A DNA stretch of 64,000 bases from DATAGF01 sp963834875 (GTDB lineage Bacteria; Actinomycetota; Thermoleophilia; Miltoncostaeales; Miltoncostaeaceae), in NCBI GenBank assembly GCA_963834875.1, contig CAWIDG010000017.1, positions 1 to 64,000 on the forward strand, written 5' to 3'. Position numbers and translations under genes: made by a program. This document shows positions 54,636-63,656 of the stretch, piece by piece. Numbering within the stretch: the first letter of the stretch is position 1; each line of letters opens with the position of its first letter. The notes under the pieces are model-generated. The model had not been told where the DNA came from. It was given only the letters and a program-made list of their open reading frames with translations, and did not search any database.

Positions 54636-56373
54636 TCACTGAACCTGCGCGTCGCGGCCCAGCCCGCCGAGCAGCCGGTCCCGGCCGCCGCCCCCCAGCA
54701 GCCGATCGCGACCCGGGCCGCCCAGCAGCCGATCGCGACCCGGGCCGCCCAGCAGAACGTCGCGGCCGGCCTCGCCGCGCAGCACGTCCCCGCCCCCGCC
54801 TCCGAGGATTCGGTCCGCCCCGGGGCCGCCGCAGATCTGATCGCGCGCTCCCAGCCCCCTGATCACGTCATCGCCGGCCAGCCCGGCGATGACGTCGCGT
54901 CGGCGCGTGCCCCTCAAGGCGTCCGCGCCTCGGGTGCCGACGATGGTCGCCCGCGCGCCGGCGCAGCGGGCCGACGCCCGGCCGAGCACGCCGCCCGCCG
55001 CCGGCGTCGTGAAGGTTCGGATGGCGCCGACCGAGGTGCCGGCGGCGTTCGTGGCCACCAGCCGGTACTCGAGCGTCGTGCGCGGCGCGAGCCCGCTCAG
55101 GGTCGCCGACACCGGCAGGGCCCCCGGGCCCTCGGCGCCGGTCGCCGCCTGCTGGAGGGGCGAGGAGATGAACGCGCCCCCGGCCGGGCGGTACTCGAAG
55201 CGCACGCTCGTCGCCCGGGCCTCGGGGTTCACCGCGCCGGATACCCGGGCCTGGGTCGGCGAGAGCGCCTGCGCCTCGCCCGTGGCCGCCTCCGGCGGCG
55301 TCGCGATGGCGGCCACCCCGCCGGGGTCGGCCTGCTCGGTGAACCAGATGCGCTCGTCGCGGCCGGCCGTGATCCCGGTGGGCGTCGTGCTCGCGCGGAA
55401 GCCCGGCGTCGCGCCGCCGGCGAACTCGGTCACCGAGCCGTCGCCGTTCACCCGCGCCACCCGCCCGGGCGGGGCCTGCTCGGTGAACCAGATCCGGCCG
55501 TCCGGGCCGGTCGTGATGTCCGTCGGGGTGGCGTTTGCGCTGAAGCCCGATGTCACGCCGCCGACGAGCTCGGTGACCGTACCGTCGCCGTTCACCCGCG
55601 CCACCCGCCCGGGCGGGGCCTGCTCGGTGAACCAGATCCGGCCGTCCGGGCCGGTCGTGACGTCGCGCGGCGTGCCGTTAGCGCTGAAGCCGGGGGTCAC
55701 GCCGCCGACGAGCTCGGTGACGGTGTCGTCGGCGTTGACCCGCGCCACCCGGCCCGGGTCGCCTGACTGCGCGAACCAGATCCTGCCGTCGGGGCCGCTC
55801 GCGATCCCGCGCGGCCCGCCGTTGGCGGTGAACCCGGTCGTCGCGCCGCCGACGAGCTCGGTCACGGTGCCGTCGCCGTTCACGCGGGAGACCCGGCCCG
55901 GATTGACCAGCCCGGTGAACCAGATCCTGCCGTCGGGGCCGCTCGCGATCCCGCGCGGCCCGCCGTTAGCGGTGAACCCGGTCGTCGCGCCGCCGACGAG
56001 CTCGGTCACGGTGCCGTCGGCGTTCACCCGCCCCACCCGGCCGGGGTTCTGGAACTCCGTGAACCAGAGGTTGCCGTCCGGGCCGGCCACGATCTCGGTC
56101 GGTCCAGCGTTCGCGCTGAAGCCGGTCGTCACCCCGCCGATGAGCTCGGTGACCGTCCCGTTCAACGTTGGTCCGCGCCACCCGCCCGGGCGGAGCCTGC
56201 TCGGTGAACCAGATCCTGCCGTCCGGGCCGACCGCGATGCCGACCGGCGCGCCGTTGGCGCTGAAGCCGGTCGTCACCCCGCCGGTGAGCTCGGTGACCG
56301 TCGCCGCCCACGCCGCCCCGCCGAGGACCGCGCAGGCCAGGGCGGCGATGGCGACGCTCCTGCGCGTACTCAG
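54636..56373 (-). CDS. Secreted streptogramin-lyase-like propeller fused to RTX-type repeats (frame broken near 56164)
   Basis: About 578 residues after correction. A signal peptide (STRRSVAIAALACAVLGGAA) appears to start at CTG 56373, 5-8 nt behind GGGAGGGAG; no ATG/GTG/TTG is in frame. Seven or more 40-residue blades repeat GPDGRIWFTEQAPPGRVARVN and GTVTELVGGVTTGFSANGxP, as in Vgb-like lyases. A fibronectin-like segment (ATGEAQALSPTQARVSGAVNPEARAT) follows, then a C-terminal RTX-like repeat region (GGPGADRILGGGGGDVLRGE and GRDRLLGGPGRDRLLGGGG) that may bind calcium. The frame breaks at GTTCAAC (56160-56166); GTCAAC gives TNVDGTVTEL. Extracellular binding or lyase role is unproven. Confidence 0.7.
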
Positions 56374-56538
56374 CGGCGCTCCCTCCCGATCACGAACTCC
56401 CGGTCGAGACTACCTCCCGGGCGCCCGCGGCGGCCAGACGGCCCGCTCTCCAAGCTGAGACTCCATGCAACCTCGCTGTGTAGACGCCGCCGATCGGCTG
56501 GCGGCAGGCGGCGCCCCTCGGACGCCACCTCCCGTCAA

Positions 56539-56919
56539 TCAGCCGGGCCCGGCGTACCCCGTGGAGCGGGCTCCGAGGCACCCGTCGGTCGGCTTGACCA
56601 CCGAGTAGTACGTCCCCTTCGGCAGCAAGCCCTTCTGGGCGAAGGTCCAGAAATACAGGCCCTTGATGGTGAGCCCTTCCTTGGACTTGGTTACGCCGAT
56701 CTTCTGATCCGCGCCCGGGCGCTTCCGGAAGATCGTGACGACGCGCTTGTTCGCACACGCCTTCTTCACGGAGATCACGTCGCCCGAGAACAGCGTCTCG
56801 CCCGAGGCGTAGAACACGCCGTCAGTCGTCACCGTGGTGTGAGTCGCGGCTGACGCCACCGAGACGCACGCCATGACCGCGACTGCGGCCAGGGCGGTGA
56901 TGCTGATGAGCTTCCTCAT
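56539..56919 (-). CDS. Small secreted protein of unknown function
   Basis: 126 residues. Signal peptide MRKLISITALAAVAVMACVSVASA, then a small beta-rich domain (THTTVTTDGVFYASGETLFSGDVISVKKACANKRVVTIFRK..., LYFWTFAQKGLLPKGTYYSVVKPTDGCLG) with two cysteines. Lower GC than the surroundings, in agreement with the island. A ribosome site upstream (AAAGGGAT) is acceptable. I do not recognise the family. Confidence 0.6.
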   Translation of the reverse strand: MRKLISITALAAVAVMACVSVASAATHTTVTTDGVFYASGETLFSGDVISVKKACANKRVVTIFRKRPGADQKIGVTKSKEGLTIKGLYFWTFAQKGLLPKGTYYSVVKPTDGCLGARSTGYAGPG

Positions 56920-57215
56920 CGGTGTATCCCTTTGATTGCTTGACCCAGCCGGTCGGCTGGCGGCCGGCGCCCATGCGGAAGACGCCGCCGTCAGTCAAAG
57001 TTCGGCTCCGCAGGCGATAGCTTGAGTCGCCGGGCGAAGGCTGGGGCTGCGCGCTTTCAAGGCCGCGGCACGGGTTCGAATCCCGTTGGGGGCATCCCCG
57101 ACACCCACGAAATTCCTGCCCGGCGCCGAGGTCGTAAGTGCCGGGTAGGTGACCGCCGCGATGGTGCACTCGTCACGTCACCGCGTCACGAGGCCCCATG
57201 CGACACGAGCCCACC
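56920..57215. other. Non-coding stretch at the right end of the tRNA-Glu island
   Basis: About 296 nt with the repeat copy at 57054-57095; no gene is supported. Confidence 0.5.
57054..57095 (+). repeat. Attachment-site-like repeat, right copy (tRNA-Glu 3' half)
   Basis: 42 nt identical to 53118-53159 except one base (GGCC instead of GGCG in the stem). The 5' half of the tRNA is missing and the anticodon stem cannot form, so it is not a tRNA but the right boundary of a 3.9-kb segment. Confidence 0.7.
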
Positions 57216-57308
57216 ATGAGCCGATTCGGCGTCGCCCGCGCGATCCTCGGCTTCCTGGCCGCCCTCGCGATCGAGCTCGCGGTGCCCCGGCCGAGCCGGC
57301 CCGCCTGA
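57216..57308 (+). CDS. Possible small membrane protein (30 residues)
   Basis: ATG to TGA gives MSRFGVARAILGFLAALAI followed by a short Pro/Arg tail; it has one hydrophobic segment (about residues 9-23) and looks like a small membrane peptide. Evidence is weak: no strong ribosome site and the length is near chance. Confidence 0.3.
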   Translation: MSRFGVARAILGFLAALAIELAVPRPSRPA

Positions 57309-57331
57309 GCCCCGCCGCCCTCCACGGACGG

Positions 57332-57574
57332 TCAGATCAGGTCGTGCACCTCCTGAACGCGCTCCTCGTAGAGGTAGTAGACCCAGCCCTCGCCCTCGAG
57401 CGCGTCCTCGTCGTCGCCGAACGTCGTCTCCTCGAACGACTTGTAGCCCAGGCGCTCGCCCAGCCCGCCGTCGATCAGCCGCCGGGCGTTGTACACCTGT
57501 GCCTCTGACCAGCCCCGCGCCCGAGCGGCCGCGGCCAGCGGCACGGCCGCGAGATCCTCGTGTCCCGTCCCCAT
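57332..57574 (-). CDS. Small protein of unknown function
   Basis: 80 residues (MGTGHEDLAAVPLAAAARARGWSEAQVYNARRLIDGG, then acidic EETTFGDDEDALEGEGWVYYLYEERVQEVHDLI). Codon use with G/C in third positions is normal for this genome. ATG start; no known domain. It faces the membrane-anchored gene at 57650. Confidence 0.5.
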   Translation of the reverse strand: MGTGHEDLAAVPLAAAARARGWSEAQVYNARRLIDGGLGERLGYKSFEETTFGDDEDALEGEGWVYYLYEERVQEVHDLI

Positions 57575-57649
57575 TCGCGCCTCCCGGTCGGCGATGGCTC
57601 CGATCCTAGAGATCGGAGCGCCTCGTTCAGGGGCTAGACTCGCGGAGTT

Positions 57650-58305
57650 GTGAGCGAACCCAGGTCGTCAAGGTTCTCGCTCGGGACACGCATCGCGGCG
57701 ACGGTCGGCGTGATCGCCTCGATCGTCGGCATCGCGACGGGCATCAAGGCGCTCATCGACGACGATGGCGGCCCCCCGCCCGGGGAGACGCCGGCGGACA
57801 TCCGCGCGGCTCACGTCCGCGACTGCGTGCGGGAGCACGAGCTCACCCAGGCAAGCCAGAGGCGAGAGCCTCTACCAGGCGAGAGCGAGATCACGGAGCC
57901 CGACCCCCTGCCCGAGTTCGCGGTCTTCGAGCAGCGCACCTACGCGACCTGCGACTGGCCGCCGCCGCCCGGCGGGTTCCCCGACGGCTACCTCGCCATC
58001 ACCGTGACCACCGTTGACGGGCCGGGCGAGTTCGAGGCGACCGGCACGAACTACGCCGACCGGGTGGAGTCGCGATGCCAGGTCCTCGAGCTCGATTTCA
58101 TCTTCGGCTCCATGGGCGCCTTCGAGCACCTGCCCCCATCCGCGGTCGGCCCGGCGAGACGCTGCACAGCAACGGCGAGGCGTGGTCGCCGGGCGCCTTC
58201 GGCGCGGGGGAGGACGCCACCCTCCTCTTCTATCCGGCGCGCGACGAGCTCGTCGTGCTTCACAACGCAAAGAACGCCCTCGAGGACGTTCGCTGCGTCT
58301 CCTGA
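57650..58305 (+). CDS. Membrane-anchored protein of unknown function (frame broken near 58150)
   Basis: About 218 residues after correction from the GTG at 57650. One membrane segment (GTRIAATVGVIASIVGIATG, about residues 12-31), then an extracytoplasmic domain with four cysteines (RDCVREHE, ATCDWPPP, ESRCQVLE, EDVRCVS) that could pair. One base is missing near 58147-58153; with it the end reads PGETLHSNGEAWSPGAFGAGED...VLHNAKNALEDVRCVS. A strong hairpin begins right after the stop. Function unknown. Confidence 0.65.
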
Positions 58306-58559
58306 GGCGGCGGCGCCCGCGGCGCCGCCGCCGTGAGGATCAGCGACCCCGCGAGCCGGCAGACGACGCGGTGGGGCCGCCCGGCGAGATCACCAGCCGC
58401 TCGGCCGCGCACGGGTCTCCCCCGGGGCGCCGCATCAGGCCGGCGAGGCGGACGAGCCCAGCCGTCGCGGATCTGCGCGGCAGCGCGGAACCGCTCGGCC
58501 TCGCGGCGGCGGTCGGCGGCGATGGTCGCCGCCAGGTCCTGCATCAGCGTCGGGTTCAT
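58260..58559 (-). CDS. Possible small basic protein
   Basis: From the ATG at 58559, 99 residues start with a helical MNPTLMQDLAATIAADRRRE segment that resembles short actinobacterial proteins of this kind. The C-terminal part looks like low-quality reading frame and overlaps the end of the plus-strand gene and its hairpin, so the true end may be earlier or the frame may be broken. Confidence 0.3.
   Translation of the reverse strand: MNPTLMQDLAATIAADRRREAERFRAAAQIRDGWARPPRRPDAAPRGRPVRGRAAGDLAGRPHRVVCRLAGSLILTAAAPRAPPPQETQRTSSRAFFAL
58306..58332 (+). terminator. Strong GC hairpin right after the preceding gene
   Basis: GGCGGCGGCGCC-CGC-GGCGCCGCCGCC is a perfect 12-bp stem with a 3-nt loop starting immediately after the TGA at 58303-58305. 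No T-run follows, but it can act as terminator or message stabiliser. Confidence 0.55.
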
Positions 58560-58673
58560 CTCGGCCTCCGGTCCCTCGTTGCACCGCCACGCTACGGCGG
58601 GCCGGGGGCTCCCCACATCGGGCGACCTCCCCTAGGTTCGGCGGCGGCACCCCCAATTCGGGCGCCGCGGCGC

Positions 58674-61247
58674 TTAGGCCAGGCGGCGGGCCTCGCGGGC
58701 TGCCTCGCCGCGCGAGGCGGCCCCCAGCTTGCGTCGGGCGGAGGCGACGTGGTGCTCGACGGTCCGCGCCGACAGCACCAGCCGCTCGGCGATCTCGGGG
58801 TTCGACAGCCCCTCCCCGACCAGCTCGAGCACCTCGACCTCGCGCCGCGACAGCCCGGCCGGGTTCGCGCGCGTGGAGGGGCGCGGGCCCCGCGGGATGC
58901 GGCTCGCCCCCAGCTCGCGCAGGCGGCCGCGCACGCGCGCGGCGAGCGGCGCCGCGCCGAGGTCGTCGAGCAGGGCGAGCGCCTCGAGCAGCGCATCGGG
59001 CTCGTCCGACCCGACGAGGGCGAGCGCCCGCTCGTAGGGCGCGCCGAGCTCCGCCCACTCGGCCGCGGCGGCGCGATGGGCGCCGGCGATCTCGAGCGCG
59101 TAGGGCTCGAGGCACGGCTCCGGGGGCTCGAGCAGCAGGCCGGCCCGGGCCCGCCACACCGCCAGCTCGCCGATGTCCCGGCCGTTGCCGACGCGCAGGG
59201 CCAGCTCAAAGGTCTCGGCGGTCGCCTCGTTCACGCCGGCGGCGTCGCCGGCAAGCCACGCGCGCTCGGCGCGCGCGGCGGCCACGGGGCGAAGCCGCTG
59301 AAGCTCCTGGGTTGACCGGGCGGCCTGCCAGGCCTCGTCGAGGCGGGCGCCCGGGTCGTCGCCGCCGCGGCGTAGGTTGACGAGGGCGGACGCCTGCTGG
59401 GCCGGCACGCGGTGGTTGGTGATGCTGCTGCCCTGCGCGAGCGACTCGCCCGCCCTGGCGCTCGCGGCGTCCCAGTCGCCCTGCCACACGTGGACCAGCG
59501 CGAGCAACGCGTAGAGGTACGTGGCGAAGCCCCACTGGTCGCGCTCGGCGGCGAAGGCGAGCCCCCGCTCCCCGGTCTCCCGCGCGAGGTCGAGCCACAG
59601 GAGGTCGTTGGCGCTCCATGCGAGGTTCGTGTACGCGCGGCACGCGTGCTCGTCGAGCCCGGCCGCGTCCGCGCGGTCGATGCTGCGCTCGAGGAGCTCC
59701 CGGCCCGCCTCGATGCCGTCGCTCATCATCAGCGCGGTGCCGAGGTTGGTCTCGGCGTGCACGAGGGTCTCGTCGTCGCCGAGCTCGGCGGCGAGCGCGA
59801 TCGCGCGCTCGGCCGCGGCGACGTACTCCCGGGTGCGCTGGGCGAGCATGGCGAGCTGGGCGCGGTTGCTGAGGGCCATCGCCAGCTCGCGGCTGGGCGG
59901 CATCGGCTCGAGGATCGCCACCGCCTCGTCGCCGGCGCGCTCCGCGGCCACCGGGTCCTGGGTCCACCAGCGGATGCGCGAGAGCCAGCGCAGCGACGCG
60001 CCGGTCGCCAGGGGGTCCCCCAGCTCGCGCCGCAGCGCGACCGCGCGCACCTGCGCATCGATGGCGAAGGCCGAGTCGTCGACGTGGTACGCCTCTCGGC
60101 GGCCTCCTCGAGGGCCTGGGCCCGCTCGGCCGGCGGCAGGAGGTCGGCGTGGCGGAGAGCCCGCGCGTAGAAGGCCGCGGCCTCGCGGTGCGACCGCGCC
60201 GCGACGGCGCGGCGCGCGGCCGCGAGGCCGTGCTCGAGCAGCGCCGGCGGGTCGCCGGCGGCCTCGGCGTGGTGGGCGAGACGGGCCGGCTCGGCGCCGG
60301 CGTCGAGCAGCGCGTCGAGGACCGCGCGGTTCAGCTCGCGACGGCGCGCGCCGGCGAGGCCCTCCTCCACGGCGCGGCGGCCCAGCTCGTGGCGGAAGCG
60401 CGCGAACCCGTCGTTGACGACGACCAGGCCCCGCTGCTCGCACTCGGCCAGGGCGGCGGCGCCGTCGGCGCCGAGGCAGCGCTCGAGCACCGCGATCTCC
60501 GTCCGGCCGGGGACGACGCTCATCATCTCGAGCGCCGCGCGGGCGGAGGGCGAGAGCCGCGCGGCCCGGGCGAGCACGGCGTCGCGCACGGTCGGCGGCG
60601 TGCGCTCCAGGCCGGCGCCGATCGCCTCCGTGACGAAGAAGGGGTTGCCGCCCGTCGCCGCGTGGAGCGCATCCGCGTCGCCGCCGACGCCCGCGAGCTC
60701 GCCGACCGCGTCGCGGCTGAGCGGCGCCAGCTCGACGCGCCGCGCCCGGCCCGGGGAGACCCCGGCCGCCGCGCGGCGCAGCGGGTGGTCGGCGGCCAGC
60801 TCGTCGTCGCGGAACGTGACCACGCAGCAGCGTCGAGGCCGATCCGATGCGCCGCCCGAGGTACGTCAGCAGGTCGAGCGTCGCCTCGTCGGCCCAGTGC
60901 GCGTCCTCGACCACGCAGACCGTGGGCGACTCGCGGCCCAGCTCGGCGAGCACGGCGGCGAAGGCGTCGATGCGCCCGGGCTCGCGCAGGGCCTCGCCGA
61001 GGCGCGGCGCGTCGCCGGCGGCGATGTCGAGGAAGGGGCCGAGCGGTCGGGCGACGGCCAGGTCGTCGCAGGCGCCCCACAGCACGCGGGCCGAGACCGC
61101 GTTGGCGGCGGCGAAGCTCGCCACCAGGCTCGTCTTGCCGATGCCGGCCTCGCCGCTGACGAGGGCGACCGCGCCCTGGCCGTCGGCCGCCTCGGCCAGG
61201 GCCGATTCGAGCTGGGCGAGCGCCGCACCGCGCTCGAGGAGCAGCAT
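58674..61247 (-). CDS. LuxR-family regulator with AAA ATPase domain (LAL/MalT type; two frame breaks)
   Basis: 857 residues after correction. N-terminal AAA/NACHT-like ATPase: Walker A VSGEAGIGKTSLVAS near residue 31, Walker B VCVVEDAHWADEATLDLL near residue 107, sensor-like VTFRDDELAADHPLRR. Then a long tetratricopeptide-like helical region, and a C-terminal LuxR helix-turn-helix (LSRREVEVLELVGEGLSNPEIAERLVLSARTVEHHVASARRKLGA) near residue 800. Frame breaks: one extra base near 60824 (CCACGCAG for CCACCAG) and one missing near 60091-60097. The net length change is zero. Large LAL regulators activate catabolic or secondary-metabolite genes; target unknown. It faces the gene at 61372 divergently. 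Confidence 0.85.
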   Translation of the reverse strand: MLLLERGAALAQLESALAEAADGQGAVALVSGEAGIGKTSLVASFAAANAVSARVLWGACDDLAVARPLGPFLDIAAGDAPRLGEALREPGRIDAFAAVLAELGRESPTVCVVEDAHWADEATLDLLTYLGRRIGSASTLLRGHVPRRRAGRRPPAAPRGGRGLPGPGAARRAGAAQPRRGRRARGRRRRRGCAPRGDGRQPLLRHGGDRRRPGAHAADRARRRARPGRAALALRPRGARDDERRPRPDGDRGARALPRRRRRRRPGRVRAAGPGRRQRRVRALPPRAGPPRRGGGPRRRAPSRAEPRGPRRAARRRRRAGPSRPPRRGRRRPAGAARARPRGRAPRRRGAVAPRGRGLLRAGSPPRRPPAAGRAGPGPRGGRREAYHVDDSAFAIDAQVRAVALRRELGDPLATGASLRWLSRIRWWTQDPVAAERAGDEAVAILEPMPPSRELAMALSNRAQLAMLAQRTREYVAAAERAIALAAELGDDETLVHAETNLGTALMMSDGIEAGRELLERSIDRADAAGLDEHACRAYTNLAWSANDLLWLDLARETGERGLAFAAERDQWGFATYLYALLALVHVWQGDWDAASARAGESLAQGSSITNHRVPAQQASALVNLRRGGDDPGARLDEAWQAARSTQELQRLRPVAAARAERAWLAGDAAGVNEATAETFELALRVGNGRDIGELAVWRARAGLLLEPPEPCLEPYALEIAGAHRAAAAEWAELGAPYERALALVGSDEPDALLEALALLDDLGAAPLAARVRGRLRELGASRIPRGPRPSTRANPAGLSRREVEVLELVGEGLSNPEIAERLVLSARTVEHHVASARRKLGAASRGEAAREARRLA

Positions 61248-61371
61248 CCCTGCATCCTAATCCCGGTCGCCGGCGACGCAGGCGAGACCCCGGAGGTGGG
61301 GCGGCCTCTCATCCCCATCTCATCGCCGCCTCGTACAACGGGTGCCGACCCATCCTCGCGGGAGGTGACCG

Positions 61372-62097
61372 ATGGATGCACGACGTGGGGCGGTTGCGGC
61401 GGCGCTGCTCGCGCTCGTCGTCGCCGGGGCGGGCGCGGCCGGCCTGCCCCGGGGCGCCGAGCCGGCGGTGCTGAACCCCGCCGACTTCACCACGAGGATC
61501 GACAACCCCTGGTGGCCCATGCGGCCCGGCAGCCGCTGGGTCTACCGCGAGACCGCGCCCGACGGCACGCGGCAGCGCGTGGTGGTGACGGTCACGCGCC
61601 GCACGAGGCTCATCGCCAACGGCGTCACGGCCCGCGTCGTTCGCGACGTCGTCACGGAGCACGGCGAGCCCGTCGAGGTGACCGACGACTGGTACGCGCA
61701 GGACCGGGCCGGGAACGTCTGGTACCTCGGCGAGGCGACGACCGAGTACGAGAACGGGACGCCCGTCTCGACCGAGGGGTCGTTCGAGGCGGGCGTCGAC
61801 GGGGCCCACGCCGGGGTGATCATGCCCGCGCGCCCGCGACCCGGCCTCTCCTACCGACAGGAGTACCGCGCCGGCGAGGCCGAGGACCGCGCGGTGGTCG
61901 TGAGCCTGCGCGAGCGCGTCGAGGTGCCGTTCGGGCACTTCGGGCCCGGCCGGGTGCTGATGACCCGCGACCTCGACGCCCTCCGGCCGAGGGTCCAGGA
62001 GCTCAAGCTCTACGCCCGCGGCGTCGGGCCGGTCCTGGCGATCGGCGTGTCGGGCGGATCCGACCGGGAGGAGCTCGTGCGCTACACGCGGGGCTGA
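61372..62097 (+). CDS. Secreted protein of unknown function
   Basis: 241 residues with a signal peptide (MDARRGAVAAALLALVVAGA, cleavage near GAAG). The mature domain begins LNPADFTTRIDNPWWPMRPGSRWVYRETAPDGTRQRVVVTVT and looks all-beta. The start DFTTRIDNPWWPMxPGSRWVY is shared by a family of uncharacterised actinobacterial exported proteins. Only the divergent LuxR-type regulator is nearby. No frame break. Confidence 0.75.
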   Translation: MDARRGAVAAALLALVVAGAGAAGLPRGAEPAVLNPADFTTRIDNPWWPMRPGSRWVYRETAPDGTRQRVVVTVTRRTRLIANGVTARVVRDVVTEHGEPVEVTDDWYAQDRAGNVWYLGEATTEYENGTPVSTEGSFEAGVDGAHAGVIMPARPRPGLSYRQEYRAGEAEDRAVVVSLRERVEVPFGHFGPGRVLMTRDLDALRPRVQELKLYARGVGPVLAIGVSGGSDREELVRYTRG

Positions 62098-62125
62098 CGC
62101 CCCTCGAGCCGGGTATCGTGCGGTC

Positions 62126-62907
62126 ATGGGCCTGCGCGACTCGCACGCGCCCGGGACTCTCTCCTGGACCGACCTGAGCACGCCCGACCCGGCGGCGGCG
62201 GCCGCCTTCTACGGGGCGCTGCTTGGCTGGGAGGGCGAGGAGGCGCCGGCCGGCGACGCCGGCACCTACTGGATGATGCGCCTGGGCGGCCGCGACGTGG
62301 CCGGGATGTCGGCGATGCGCGAGCAGCAGCTCGCCTCCGGCGCGCCGCCGGCCTGGCTCTCCTACGTGACCGTCGAGGACGCCGACGCCACGGCCGGCCG
62401 GGTCGCCGGGCTCGGCGGCACGGTGATGCTGCCGGCCTTCGACGTCCTCGACGCCGGCCGCATGGCGCTCCTCCAGGACCCCCAGGGCGCGGTCTTCGCG
62501 GTCTGGGAGCCGAAGGGGCACATCGGCGCCGGCCTGGTGAACGACCCCGGCGCCATGGTGCTCAACCAGCTCACCACCAGCGACCCCGAGGCGGCCGCCG
62601 AGTTCTACACCGGCCTGTTCGGCTGGGAGATCCGCCAGGCCGTGACGGACCCGCAGCCGTACTGGGGCATCGAGAACGGCGGCACCCTCAGCGGGGGCAT
62701 GATGGCCTCGCCACCGGGCGCGCCCACACCCCCCACTGGCTCGTCTACTTCACGACCACCGACCTCGACGCAGCGGCCGAGCTGATCGGCCGCGAGGGCG
62801 GCCAGGTGGTCGTGCCGGCGATGCCGATCCAGTCCGGCCGCATCCTCGTCGCGACCGACCCCGCGGGCGCCCACTTCGGGCTCTTCGAGGGCGAGGTCGA
62901 TCCCTGA
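62126..62907 (+). CDS. Two-domain VOC protein (frame broken near 62718)
   Basis: About 260 residues after correction. Each half has the VOC pattern: SWTDLSTPDPAAAAAFYGALLGWEGEE, then LTTSDPEAAAEFYTGLFGWEI, with DPQGAVFAVWEP and DPAGAHFGLFEGEV as ends. One base is missing near 62711-62725; with it HTPHWLVYFTTTDLDAAAEL joins the two parts. It is a paralogue of the gene at 27375. ATG at 62126. Confidence 0.8.
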
Positions 62908-62931
62908 CGGCCTGAGCCGGCGCCGGGCGGC

Positions 62932-63300
62932 TCAGCCGAGCTGGTCGTACTCCGCCATCCAGTCGCCGGGCGCGCCCGGCGGCCGGTAGGCGCGCGACAC
63001 CTCGCTCGCGCGCTCCAGGGCGCGCAGCGCGTCGGCCATGTCGAGCACCTGGAACGTCTCCTGACGGCCGATGCGTCCCGAGCCGAAGACGGCGGCCGAG
63101 TAGGCCGCAGCGGCCATCTCGTCCGGCATCGAGTAGATGACGAAGCCGTCCGAGGGCCCCATCATCCAGTAGAAGGCCTCCATCTGGCCGCCCGCGCCCT
63201 CGATCGCCGCGCGGGCCGCCTCCGCGCGGTCCTCGGGCGCCTCGAGCATCCGGGCCCACGCGTCGCCCGTGTAGCTGAAGAAGCTGACGTACTTCGGCAT
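62932..63300 (-). CDS. GYD-domain protein
   Basis: 122 residues from the ATG at 63300: MPKYVSFFSYTGDAWARMLEAPEDRAEAARAAIEGAGGQMEAFYWMMGPSDGFVIYSMPD. These are the hallmarks of the GYD family (small alpha/beta barrels in actinobacteria). Function unknown. ORF upstream extensions read non-coding sequence. Confidence 0.85.
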   Translation of the reverse strand: MPKYVSFFSYTGDAWARMLEAPEDRAEAARAAIEGAGGQMEAFYWMMGPSDGFVIYSMPDEMAAAAYSAAVFGSGRIGRQETFQVLDMADALRALERASEVSRAYRPPGAPGDWMAEYDQLG

Positions 63301-63488
63301 CCGGCCTCCCCCCGCGTCCATAGGCGAGCGTATTCCTCGCTTCCGCGACCGTACAGCCATGACAGGTGCGACGCGCTCGTGCGCCTGTTCCGGGCCTGGA
63401 ACCGGGTGTAACGTCGCGAGGTGCGCGAGTGACTGAGACCGCGGCGCCCATCCCGGATCGCCGCCACCGACTCACCAAGGGGGTTCCG

Positions 63489-63656
63489 ATGCCGGTCGAG
63501 TACGACTGCCCCACGTGCGACGAGACCTTTCGCGAGGACACCGTCGAGGGCGTCATCAAGCGTGCCGCCGCCCATCATCACGAGCACCACGGCGGCCCCG
63601 CGGAGATCACTCCCGAGATCGAGGCCGCGGTCCGCGGCGCGGCCCGGGAAGCCTGA
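63489..63656 (+). CDS. Small CxxC protein (DUF1059-like)
   Basis: 55 residues from the ATG at 63489: MPVEYDCPTCDETFREDTVEGVIKRAAAHHHEHHGG. A CPTC knuckle plus an HHHEHH stretch suggests a bound metal, as in DUF1059. Helical region after residue 20. Function unknown; frequent in actinobacteria. Confidence 0.75.
   Translation: MPVEYDCPTCDETFREDTVEGVIKRAAAHHHEHHGGPAEITPEIEAAVRGAAREA

Noticed and set aside
53086..57095. A second functional tRNA-Glu at 57054
   Set aside because: Only the 3' half is present, with no pairing 5' half; it is an attachment-like repeat.
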